From CAYREX01 sp964423505 (GTDB taxonomy: Bacteria > Fermentibacterota > Fermentibacteria > Fermentibacterales > JCC-6), in the NCBI GenBank assembly GCA_964423505.1, contig CAYREX010000014.1, positions 1-64,000 on the forward strand: a stretch of 64,000 nt of DNA. Direction: 5' to 3'. Positions 20,475 through 28,387 of this stretch are shown one piece after another. Positions within the stretch are counted from its first letter, which is position 1, and each line of letters starts with the position of its first letter. The position numbers and the translations under genes were made by a program. The notes under the pieces were generated by a model that was not told the origin of the DNA, made no database searches, and was given only the letters and a program-made list of their open reading frames with translations.

Positions 20475-20858
20475 GTGCAGCCTGTTCCCCTGCTTCTCAT
20501 CGTGCTGGCGCTGCAGTCGGGGATGGAGAGGGGCGACTCCCTGGACCTGCTGCGGATGGCCGATCTCCAGGCGAGGCTCGAGTCCGACCCGGACGACGCG
20601 CGCACAGCCGTCGAGCTGGCCCGGACGCTCCATCGCCTGCGAAGGGACAAGCCTGCCCTCGATCTGATGCTGGGCCTGCCGGATGACAGCCTTGGAATGA
20701 TGGACAGGCTGTTCCTTGCATCGCTTCTGCTCTACGACGGCGATCCTGCGGCGGCGGCGGAGGAGGCGCTCGAAGCGGGCTGGCCGGTCCTGCTCGCAGG
20801 GGGTACCGCCGCCGCCCTCCTGATTCTGCGGAGGAGGGGGGGGAGGTCCCGGACATGA
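20475..20858 (+). CDS. Small exported or membrane-anchored TPR-like protein
   Basis: 127 residues from GTG 20475. A hydrophobic N-terminus (PVPLLLIVLALQSG) looks like a signal peptide or anchor. Two helix pairs spaced like TPR units follow (ADLQARLESDPDDARTAVEL and LDLMLGLPDDSLGMMDRLFL), then a second hydrophobic segment (GWPVLLAGGTAAALLIL) and a basic tail. Its TGA overlaps the flippase-like ATG. Function unknown; it may assist that membrane protein. Confidence 0.55.
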   Translation: MQPVPLLLIVLALQSGMERGDSLDLLRMADLQARLESDPDDARTAVELARTLHRLRRDKPALDLMLGLPDDSLGMMDRLFLASLLLYDGDPAAAAEEALEAGWPVLLAGGTAAALLILRRRGGRSRT

Positions 20859-21859
20859 GCCGGCGCAGGGGCAGGGCCGTCATGAACGTGCTCGGCATAC
20901 TGCTGACGGGTGTCGCGGTCTACTACCTTGTCGCCTCGCTGCTGCGGGGCACCAGGGAGGCGGGCGGTCTTGAGGAGCTGCTCAGGTTCGACCCGCTGCT
21001 CTTCGCGGCCTCCTTCGCACTCATGCTCCTTCACCTCATGGCCGCCGCATGGTCCTGGCAGCTGGTCTGCGCCACCGCCGGGCACAGGCTGACCTACATG
21101 CAGGCCTTCAACGTCCACTTCGTGGCCCAGGTGGGCAAGTACATCCCCGGAAAGGTCTGGGGGGCCGTGGGCAAGGTCGGCCTCTCCAGGCGACTGGGGA
21201 TGAGCCGCACCCAGACCGGCCACGCCCTCATGCTGGAGACCCTCTTCATAACCTCCGGCAGCCTGGTCGTCGCACTGCCCCTCGTTCCGATGGCCGCCGG
21301 CAACCTCGGTGTCGGGCCGGCAATGGGGGTGGCCGCCGTGGCGGGGCTCATCGCCGTCGTAGTTCTGACCGCCCACCCCGGCGCACTCCGGAAGGTCCTC
21401 GATTGGATGACATCGCTCACCGGCCGGGAGTTCGACATCGTGGAGCCCGGCTTCGGCAGGGTCCTCAGGCTCATGCCGGTCTACGTGCTCGTCTTCCTGC
21501 TGCAGGGCGCGGCCTTCGTGTTGCTCGCATGGAGCTTCGGTCTCCGGATACCGCTCATCCCCGGCGTCTTCCTGCTCCCTACGGCGGTGGCCGTCGGCTT
21601 CCTTGCAGTCTTCGCCCCGGGAGGGCTGGGGGTCAGGGAGGTGTCGCTGGTATGGCTACTGGCGGCTGTTCTGCCGCAGCCGGAGCCGGGGCTTACCTCC
21701 CTTCTCGCCATTGCGTCGAGGCTGTGGATAACCCTGGGCGAGGCCATCGCGCTCGTAATGGCCCTGAGCGCCATGGGCGCCGCGAAGCACCCGCTCAGGA
21801 TGCTGCGCGGGCTCCGCGAGGAGAGCGAGGAGGACTCCGCTCAGTCTGGCGGTATGTAG
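20855..21859 (+). CDS. Flippase-like LPG_synthase_TM family membrane protein
   Basis: 334 residues with about eight membrane segments. Family signatures are QVGKYIPGKVWGAVGKV in the first loop and LAVFAPGGLGVREVSL near the C-terminus, as in the lysylphosphatidylglycerol-synthase transmembrane (UPF0104/AglD-like) family. The soluble transferase domain of MprF is absent, so lipid or lipid-linked glycan movement is more likely than aminoacylation. ATG 20855 overlaps the upstream stop. The last 19 bases overlap, tail to tail, the minus-strand TPR gene, leaving no room for a terminator. Confidence 0.85.
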   Translation: MSRRRGRAVMNVLGILLTGVAVYYLVASLLRGTREAGGLEELLRFDPLLFAASFALMLLHLMAAAWSWQLVCATAGHRLTYMQAFNVHFVAQVGKYIPGKVWGAVGKVGLSRRLGMSRTQTGHALMLETLFITSGSLVVALPLVPMAAGNLGVGPAMGVAAVAGLIAVVVLTAHPGALRKVLDWMTSLTGREFDIVEPGFGRVLRLMPVYVLVFLLQGAAFVLLAWSFGLRIPLIPGVFLLPTAVAVGFLAVFAPGGLGVREVSLVWLLAAVLPQPEPGLTSLLAIASRLWITLGEAIALVMALSAMGAAKHPLRMLRGLREESEEDSAQSGGM

Positions 21860-22602
21860 TCCCCCGACTCGGCCAGGTCCTCCAGCACCATGACCGCCGA
21901 GTCGGCGTAGGTGCCACCCGGAGCGAGCTGCAGGTACTGGCCGATGGCGTCCACCGCACGCATCCAGTCGCCCCAGGCGAGGTAGACCCTTGCAAGCCCC
22001 CACCATGCCGGGGCGTACCCGGCCGATGCGTAGGGCAGCAGCAGCTCCCTGGACTCGACGCTCCTCTCCGTGGCGCGGTAGACGGCTCCCAGAAGGGCTG
22101 CAGCCTCCAGCGAGGTCGCGTCTCCGGCGGAGATGGCCCTGGTCAGCCACATCTCCGACCCGGTGGTGTCACCCGCCGCCAGGGAGGTCTCGGCGCAGAG
22201 GAGCCAAACCTCGTGGGAGGTGGGCGCACGGAGGAACGCGCTGTCCGCGTAGGCCAGTGCGGAGTCGGGCATTCCGGCCCGCGTGAAGAGCTCGCTCAGA
22301 GTCTCGTACCCCCTGTAGTCGTCTGGGCAGAGGGAGATGTAGTCCCTCAGGTAGCCCTCGGCCCTGCCCAGAGCCCCCTCGGCCATGCTGACCATCCCCA
22401 GACCGAGCACCGCCACCTCGTCGCCCGAGCCGACCTCGAGCGCCCGCTCGAACTCCTGCTCGGCCTGCTCCAGGAGTCCCTGCTGGAGGAAAGCCATACC
22501 TGTCTCGATCCTCAGGGCAGCGGTCATGCCGCCTATGTCCCCCCCGTCCATCGAGGGTATCAGAAGGACCGATGCCAGGAGCACCGCGGACATGGTCGCC
22601 AT
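21841..22602 (-). CDS. Secreted TPR-repeat protein
   Basis: 253 residues with a signal-peptide-like start (MATMSAVLLASVLLIPSM) and about five tetratricopeptide units between residues 25 and 240, for example GMAFLQQGLLEQAEQEFERA and YETLSELFTRAGMPDSALAY. It is likely a periplasmic scaffold. It lies 16 bases downstream of birA on the same strand and its 3' end overlaps the flippase-like gene. The partner is unknown. Confidence 0.75.
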   Translation of the reverse strand: MATMSAVLLASVLLIPSMDGGDIGGMTAALRIETGMAFLQQGLLEQAEQEFERALEVGSGDEVAVLGLGMVSMAEGALGRAEGYLRDYISLCPDDYRGYETLSELFTRAGMPDSALAYADSAFLRAPTSHEVWLLCAETSLAAGDTTGSEMWLTRAISAGDATSLEAAALLGAVYRATERSVESRELLLPYASAGYAPAWWGLARVYLAWGDWMRAVDAIGQYLQLAPGGTYADSAVMVLEDLAESGDYIPPD

Positions 22603-22618
22603 ACCGTCCCCCTTCCCG

Positions 22619-23422
22619 TCAGAGCAGGCTCAGGTCACCGGAGCGGAGGGAGATCATCCCCCCGCCGGCCTTCTCTACCCTGAGGCCACCAGAGGGGTCC
22701 AGGCCGAGGGCCCTCCCCTCGACGACGCCGTCCGGGAGCTCCGCCCTCACGCGCCTTCCCCGCATGACGGACAGGCTCTCCCACTCCTCGGCCACGGCCT
22801 CGAGGCCATCCGCCCTCCACCCGCGGTAGAGCTCGGAGAGGTTGTTGAGCAGGGAGGCGGCCAGAACGGCCATGTCCGTCCTCTCGCCGGTCTCCGCCAG
22901 CAGCGAGGTGGCCCTCTCGCCAAGGTCCCCGGGCAGCCCGGCCGGGTCCAGGTCGACGTTGATGCCGGCGCCTGCGACCACGTAACGCACCCTGTCGCCG
23001 GATGACCTGGAGTCGCAGAGGATACCCGCCAGCTTCCTCCCCCGGACGAGCAGGTCGTTGGGCCACTTGATGCCCGGGTAGCAGGGGGCGGCCTCCCTGA
23101 TGGCCCTGGCTGTCGCCACCGCCGCCACCAGGGTAAGCTGGGACGCCAGGTCCGGGGAAGTCTCCGGGCGGAGCAGCACGGAGAGGTAGAGCCCTCCCCC
23201 CTCGGGGGAGTACCACGACCGCCCTTCCCTCCCCCTGCCCCGGGTCTGGGCCAGCGAGCAGACAACCGCGCCCTCCGGCTCGCCCTCCTCCGCCATGGCC
23301 ATCACGTCGTCGCTTGTGGAGCCGGTGCTCTCGACGTAGCAGTACCTCCTGCCGAGACCGCTGCCCCGCAGGAGCGGGTCGACCCTCTCCTCGGTGGGCT
23401 CCCGGCGGACAGTATCACTCAC
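22619..23422 (-). CDS. birA: Biotin-[acetyl-CoA-carboxylase] ligase
   Basis: 267 residues. It activates biotin as biotinyl-AMP and transfers it to a carrier-protein lysine. The adenylate loop SLAQTRGRGREGRSW and the KWPNDLLV and KLAGILCD blocks are intact, followed by the C-terminal SH3-like domain. The DNA-binding helix-turn-helix of E. coli BirA is absent, so this is the monofunctional class and not a repressor. It is divergent from the lipoamide dehydrogenase gene across a 94-base gap. Confidence 0.94.
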   Translation of the reverse strand: MSDTVRREPTEERVDPLLRGSGLGRRYCYVESTGSTSDDVMAMAEEGEPEGAVVCSLAQTRGRGREGRSWYSPEGGGLYLSVLLRPETSPDLASQLTLVAAVATARAIREAAPCYPGIKWPNDLLVRGRKLAGILCDSRSSGDRVRYVVAGAGINVDLDPAGLPGDLGERATSLLAETGERTDMAVLAASLLNNLSELYRGWRADGLEAVAEEWESLSVMRGRRVRAELPDGVVEGRALGLDPSGGLRVEKAGGGMISLRSGDLSLL

Positions 23423-23516
23423 GGCGCAACCTCCTCCCGTCTACCAGAGGGACCGGACAGGCCTTATCATACTCCGTCCGGTCAACATCGCACGCCCACC
23501 GGGGAGGGATTCCGGA

Positions 23517-24884
23517 ATGAGCTCCATGGACATCGTGATAGTCGGTGGCGGACCCGCCGGCTACGTCGCCGCGATAAGGGCGGCCCAGCTCGGTCGAAGC
23601 GTTGCCCTCGTGGAGGAGGAGCACCTCGGCGGCACATGCCTCAACAGGGGATGCATACCGACAAAGACCCTGGCCTTCACCGCCGAGATGCTGAGGCGGG
23701 CCGCCTCAGCCCGGAGGCTTGGTCTCAGCGGCTCGCTGGAGTGCGACTGGCCGGCCCTCGCCAGGAGGAAGGACCGTGTGGTCCGGAGGCTCCGCAAGGG
23801 AATAGAGATGCGCCTCCAGTCGCTGGGGGTGGAGCTGGTTCGCGATCACGGCATCCTCCTCGGGGCCGGCGAGGTCGCCGCCGGAGACCGGGTGCTGGGC
23901 GCGGACAACGTCCTGCTGGCGCCCGGCTCGGTTCCCATGCTGCCGGGACCGCTCTCGGTGGATGGTGTGGAGACCAGCCGGGAGCTGCTCTCCTGGGACC
24001 GACTGCCGGAGAGCCTCATCCTGGTCGGCGGGGGCGTCATCGGCTGCGAGCTGGCCTCCATACTCAGCGCCATGGGCGTGAGAGTTACCGTGGTGGAGAT
24101 GCTCGACGACATCCTCCCGGGCGTCGACCGGGACGTCACGGCGGTGGTGCGCCGCTCCATGGAGAAGGGAGGCGCGACGGTCATCACCGGCAACGCTGCG
24201 CAGGCGGTTACGATGGGCGACGACGCCATGGCCCTCACGCTCCGCGACGGCACGGAGCTGACCGCCGAGCGGCTCGTGGTAGCCGTGGGCAGGTCGCCGA
24301 GGACGCAGGGCATGGGCCTCTCCGAGGCGGGGATTCAGCTTGAGCGGGGGCTCATCAGGACCGACCGGAGGCTGATGACCACTGTGGAAGGCGTCTACGC
24401 CGCGGGTGACGCGACCGGGCCCTGGCAGCTGGCCCACGCCGCAAGCGCGCAGGGTCTCTGCGTCGTGGAGAGCCTCTTCGCCGGTGACGGCCCGTCGAGG
24501 GAGGCTCCGGCCGACTCGACCATGCCGGCGTGCATCTTCACCCATCCGGAGGTGGCGACGGTCGGCCCCGGCGAGGAGGAGCTGGGCGCGAAGGGGGTAG
24601 CCTACCGCCGGGGAACCGCGAGGTACATCGCCAGCGGCAGGGCGGTGGGCATGGACGAGACCGCCGGCTTCCTGAAGCTCCTCGCTGCCGAGGAGGACGG
24701 CAGGATACTCGGCGTGCAGATAGTCGGCGCCGAGGCCAGCAGCCTCATCGGCGAGGCCTGTGCCGCGGTCTCCCGGGGCATCACCGCCGAGGAGCTCGCA
24801 GGGGCCGTCCACCCTCACCCCACGCTGACCGAGCTGATGATGGAGGCTGCGGAGGACCTGGTCCATGGAGCCATACATGGCTGA
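23517..24884 (+). CDS. lpdA: Dihydrolipoyl dehydrogenase
   Basis: 455 residues. This flavoprotein oxidises dihydrolipoamide with NAD+ in 2-oxo-acid dehydrogenase or glycine-cleavage complexes. The FAD site is VGGGPAGYVAA and the redox disulfide GGTCLNRGCIPTK (Cys 41 and 46). The NAD site is VGGGVIGCELA, the second FAD block YAAGDATGPWQLAH, and the catalytic base lies in HPHPTLTELM. ATG 23517 has GGGGAGGG upstream; the frame is open further 5' but lies in the divergent promoter region. No lipoyl-carrier or E1/E2 gene is nearby. Confidence 0.93.
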   Translation: MSSMDIVIVGGGPAGYVAAIRAAQLGRSVALVEEEHLGGTCLNRGCIPTKTLAFTAEMLRRAASARRLGLSGSLECDWPALARRKDRVVRRLRKGIEMRLQSLGVELVRDHGILLGAGEVAAGDRVLGADNVLLAPGSVPMLPGPLSVDGVETSRELLSWDRLPESLILVGGGVIGCELASILSAMGVRVTVVEMLDDILPGVDRDVTAVVRRSMEKGGATVITGNAAQAVTMGDDAMALTLRDGTELTAERLVVAVGRSPRTQGMGLSEAGIQLERGLIRTDRRLMTTVEGVYAAGDATGPWQLAHAASAQGLCVVESLFAGDGPSREAPADSTMPACIFTHPEVATVGPGEEELGAKGVAYRRGTARYIASGRAVGMDETAGFLKLLAAEEDGRILGVQIVGAEASSLIGEACAAVSRGITAEELAGAVHPHPTLTELMMEAAEDLVHGAIHG

Positions 24885-25686
24885 AAGCCCGGAGGCCCTG
24901 GAGAGGCTGCTCTCCATAGTCCGCAGGCTACGCGGCCCGGAGGGCTGCAGCTGGGACAGGAAGCAGACCGTGAGGAGCCTGAGGCCCTTCATGCTCGAGG
25001 AGGCCTACGAGGTCGCCGACGCCACCGAGGGTGACGACCCGGACCGGCTCCGCTCGGAGCTGGGCGACCTGCTCCTGCACATCGTCATGTCGTCCGTCAT
25101 CTGCGAGGAGCAGGGCCTGTTCGACCTGGCCGGCGTCATGCGCGGCATATCGGAGAAGCTGGTCAGGCGGCACCCCCACGTGTTCGGCGAGGGGGAGGAG
25201 CTCTCCCCGGAGGAGGTCGAGAGACAGTGGGAGGCCATCAAGGCGGGTGAGAAGGAGGAGGAAGAGGAGGGCTTCTTCGGCTCCATGCCCTCCGGCATGC
25301 CGTCCCTGCAGACAGCATGGCGGATACAGCAGCGCGCCTCCGAGGTCGGCTTCGACTGGCCGGACGTCTCCGGAGCCCTGGAGAAGGCCCACGAGGAGCT
25401 GGGCGAGCTGCGGGAGGAGCTCGGCACCGGAGACCGGGAGGCCCAGGTCCACGAGCTGGGCGACCTGCTGTTCAGCGTGGTGAACTGCTGCCGCCTGCTC
25501 GGCGTTGAGCCGGAGTCTGCCCTGCGCGCCACCAACGACAGGTTCAGGGAGCGCTTCGGGGCCATGGAGCGCATACTGCGGGAGGAGGGCGCCTCGCTCC
25601 GGGGCGCCGGCCTCGAGAGGATGGAGCGGGCCTGGCAGCTGGCGAAGTCGGGAGCGGCGGACGGCGCTTCCCCCGACCGGAGGTAG
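24865..25686 (+). CDS. mazG: Nucleoside triphosphate pyrophosphohydrolase MazG
   Basis: 273 residues, the two-domain MazG length. It hydrolyses NTPs and dNTPs to monophosphates. The first domain has GPEGCSWDRKQTVRSLRPF, the metal-binding LEEAYEVADA and ELGDLLLHIV. The second repeats the pattern with KAHEELGELREEL and HELGDLLFSVVN. ATG 24865 overlaps the lpdA end; ATG 24877 is also possible. Confidence 0.93.
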   Translation: MEPYMAESPEALERLLSIVRRLRGPEGCSWDRKQTVRSLRPFMLEEAYEVADATEGDDPDRLRSELGDLLLHIVMSSVICEEQGLFDLAGVMRGISEKLVRRHPHVFGEGEELSPEEVERQWEAIKAGEKEEEEEGFFGSMPSGMPSLQTAWRIQQRASEVGFDWPDVSGALEKAHEELGELREELGTGDREAQVHELGDLLFSVVNCCRLLGVEPESALRATNDRFRERFGAMERILREEGASLRGAGLERMERAWQLAKSGAADGASPDRR

Positions 25687-25709
25687 CTCCGACGGATACC
25701 GAGAAGGTA

Positions 25710-26192
25710 CTGAAGGCGATACTCATCTCCATGGCGGCGGCCGCGCCGATGATAATGCTGCTCGCGCTCGGGGAGAGCGGCTCGCTGGGGGGGTTCGGGG
25801 AGTCCCGGACGTACGGGGTCGTCAGGGTCGCGGTCGTATCGCTGACCCTTGCCTTCTACTTCGTGGTGACCCCCTTCTTCATCTGGCCGAGGCTCTTCGG
25901 AAGGCCCTCCAGGGAGGCGCTGCTGCGCAGGGGGGGGCGGGCCCGGGGCAGGGTGGGCTCCGTCGGCGACAGGGGAGCGGAGCACATTCGTACGGGGAAG
26001 GGGCTCCACACCTACCTCGAGATTGTCGTGGAGGTGGAGACGGAGCGCTCCGGACGGGTCCGCGAGGTCAGACACCTGGCCCTGGTGCCGGACGGACTCG
26101 TCGACTCCGTCCGTCCGGGGATGGAGGTCGCGCTGCGCGTGGACCCGGACGACCCGGACAACATCGCGGTCGATTGGGGGGAAGCCCGATGA
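25710..26192 (+). CDS. Membrane protein of unknown function
   Basis: About 160 residues with two membrane segments (APMIMLLALGESG and VVSLTLAFYFVVTPFFIW), then a basic stretch and a soluble beta-rich domain (HTYLEIVVEVETERSGRVREV; VRPGMEVALRVDPDDPDNIAVDW). The domain resembles DUF3592/SHOCT-associated small beta domains, but I do not assign it. The first conventional start is ATG 25731, which would cut into the first hydrophobic run. CTG 25710, 24 bases after the mazG stop, gives a natural start (Leu/Met-KAILIS), though GAGAAGG is only 2 bases away from it. Confidence 0.6.
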   Translation: MKAILISMAAAAPMIMLLALGESGSLGGFGESRTYGVVRVAVVSLTLAFYFVVTPFFIWPRLFGRPSREALLRRGGRARGRVGSVGDRGAEHIRTGKGLHTYLEIVVEVETERSGRVREVRHLALVPDGLVDSVRPGMEVALRVDPDDPDNIAVDWGEAR

Positions 26193-26432
26193 CGCCCGTC
26201 GCCTCCCCTTTCGGCGGGAGCCGTCACTGTAGTATCATTGGCATGCTGCTCTTCGGAGAATGGTGCGGAACCATGCATGCCGCTCCGGTGCTTTCTACTC
26301 CCTGGGGCGTGCGTTAGGCGCACCTGTCGAGATCCTTACGGAGCAGGTATGTATTGCCCGAGTCAGCACTACCCCGGGGACAGAGTGCAGTCTGAAGTAT
26401 CACGCAGGGGGAGAGGGGAGAGAGGAAGAGGG

Positions 26433-28184
26433 ATGAGATACCTTGTAGCAATGCTTCTCGTTGCGACCATGGCCATGGCCGGGACCGTAAGGCCCGAGCT
26501 GAGGGACGCCATGGTCGAGGTCGGCGAGGGCGAGCTCCTTCGGGTCCTCGTCAAGCCGGTCGGCAGGACCGACATCAACTACATCATGCAGGCTACCGAG
26601 GGGATGGGCCGCGACGGGCGTCGCGAGTTCGCCGCCGAGGTGATGAAGGAGAGGGCCGAGGCCTCCCAGGCCGGCATCATCGAGCAGCTCGAGGCCATGC
26701 CGGAGGGATTCGCGGAGGACGTGCACCCCTTCTGGATAGTCAACGCCGTCGCCGTCTCCATGACCCCCGAGGCCATCGAGCAGATAGCCGGCCGCGAGGA
26801 CGTCCTCTACGTCAGGCTCATGAGGCCGGCGGACATCCTCATCGAGCCGGTCGAGGTCGGCCAGGTCGAGGTCGGCGGACAGACCGACGCCAACGCGTGG
26901 GGAGTGGACAAGATAGACGCTCCTGACGTATGGGCGATGGGCTACGAGGGCGAGGGCATTATCGTCAGCGTCGTCGACACCGGAGTGAACTACAACCACC
27001 TCGACCTCCACAACAACATGTGGCACGACACCGACGCCGGTTACCACTACGGCTGGGACTTCGACGACAACGACGGCGACCCGATGGACACCTACGGTCA
27101 CGGCACCCACTGCGCCGGCTCGGTCGCCAGCGACGGCACCGCCGGCACCGTCTGCGGCGTGGCCCCGGCCGCCACCATCATGGCGCTCAGGGTCGGCGTC
27201 TCCTTCTCCGACGAGCAGGATGTATGGGACGCCTTCCAGTTCAGCATCGACCACGATGCGGACGTCATCTCCACCTCCCTGGGCTGGCCCCAGAGCCAGA
27301 GCCCGGACCGCCAGGAATGGCGCGAGGTCGAGGAGAACATCCTCGCCGCCGGCATCTGCCACAGCATAGCCGCCGGCAACGAGGGGGGCAGCACCGGCCA
27401 GCCCTACGACCTCAGGACACCGGGCGACTGCCCGCCGCCCTGGCACCACCCCGACCAGTCGACGAGCGGCGGGCTCTCCGCCTGCGTGTCGGTCGGCGCC
27501 ACCGACAGCAGCGACAACATCGCCTACTTCTCGAGCAGGGGCTACTCCACCTGGGAGACCGACTACCCGTGGTACGACTACCCGGACACCTCCCCGGAGA
27601 TAGGCCTGATCGACCCGGACATCTCCGCACCGGGCGTCGATGTCCTCAGCTGCAGCTACAACAACATCTCCGGATACCAAACGATGAGCGGCACCTCGAT
27701 GGCCACGCCGCACATCGCTGGCTGCATGGCTCTGCTGCTGGACGCCAACTACAACCTGACCCCGGCCCAGGTCGACTCGCTCCTCGAGATGACCGCGCTG
27801 GAGCTGGGCAGCAGCGGCAAGGACAACGTATACGGCGCCGGTAGGGTGCAGATATACGAAGCGGTCCTCGACGCCCTCAACGTGGGCGTGGATGAGAGCG
27901 CCTCTGGCGTACCCGCACCGGGCATCATCATCTCAGCTACCGGGGGCAACCCGGTACGCGGCGCTCTCACCTTCGACCTCTACACCGGTTCCGCGGGCAG
28001 CGTGGAGATAGCCCTCTACGACATCTCCGGCCACATGGTCACCACGCTCCACGACGGCGCCCTCGCACAGGGCAGCCACAGCTTCGCCATGGAGCTGCCC
28101 TCCGAGGTCGGCAGCGGCCTCTACTTCCTCAGGGCGGCCTCGCCCCGGGGCGAGTCGACCACGAGGTTCACGCTGCTCCGCTAG
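26433..28184 (+). CDS. Secreted subtilase (S8) with C-terminal sorting-type domain, copy 1
   Basis: 583 residues. Signal peptide MRYLVAMLLVATMAMAG, then a propeptide-like region (20-150), then the S8 catalytic domain with Asp 182 (VVDTGVNYNH), His 223 (GHGTHCAGS) and Ser 422 (SGTSMATPH). Five or more extra loops contain CPPPWHHPDQ. The final ~85 residues, with GNPVRG, SVEIALYDISGHMV and GSGLYFLRA, resemble type IX/FlgD-like C-terminal domains. ATG 26433 follows an AG-rich Shine-Dalgarno stretch. The 240-base upstream gap holds nothing I can identify with confidence. It is a paralogue of the next protease. Confidence 0.93.
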   Translation: MRYLVAMLLVATMAMAGTVRPELRDAMVEVGEGELLRVLVKPVGRTDINYIMQATEGMGRDGRREFAAEVMKERAEASQAGIIEQLEAMPEGFAEDVHPFWIVNAVAVSMTPEAIEQIAGREDVLYVRLMRPADILIEPVEVGQVEVGGQTDANAWGVDKIDAPDVWAMGYEGEGIIVSVVDTGVNYNHLDLHNNMWHDTDAGYHYGWDFDDNDGDPMDTYGHGTHCAGSVASDGTAGTVCGVAPAATIMALRVGVSFSDEQDVWDAFQFSIDHDADVISTSLGWPQSQSPDRQEWREVEENILAAGICHSIAAGNEGGSTGQPYDLRTPGDCPPPWHHPDQSTSGGLSACVSVGATDSSDNIAYFSSRGYSTWETDYPWYDYPDTSPEIGLIDPDISAPGVDVLSCSYNNISGYQTMSGTSMATPHIAGCMALLLDANYNLTPAQVDSLLEMTALELGSSGKDNVYGAGRVQIYEAVLDALNVGVDESASGVPAPGIIISATGGNPVRGALTFDLYTGSAGSVEIALYDISGHMVTTLHDGALAQGSHSFAMELPSEVGSGLYFLRAASPRGESTTRFTLLR

Positions 28185-28209
28185 AAGGACGGCGGATAGC
28201 GGCAGAAAG

Positions 28210-28236
28210 GGGCCCCGGACGCATCGTCCGGGGCCC
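28210..28236 (+). terminator. GC-rich hairpin after subtilase 1
   Basis: A perfect 12-base stem, GGGCCCCGGACG (28210-28221) with CGTCCGGGGCCC (28225-28236), and a 3-base loop. It is followed by a pyrimidine-rich stretch, not a true T-run. Its position 26 bases after the stop suits a terminator. Confidence 0.65.
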
Positions 28237-28387
28237 TCTCCCATCTCCCGAGTGTTAATTCGGTGCATGGTTTGTCAGCTCTCTCAGTATTGACTCGCCC
28301 CCGCCATCGTAGAATCTTACGTACCAGATTGCGCCACAGATGCCGGAGATATCTCCGGCCGGATATCGAAACCCGAAAGGAGAGACC

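Noticed and set aside
23423..23516. A -10-like TATCAT/TATGAT in the birA-lpdA gap
   Set aside because: No -35 element at acceptable spacing on either strand. Promoters must lie here, but I cannot place them.
28290..28315. TTGACT and TAGAAT upstream of subtilase 2
   Set aside because: The spacer is only 14 bases, too short for a normal sigma70 promoter.
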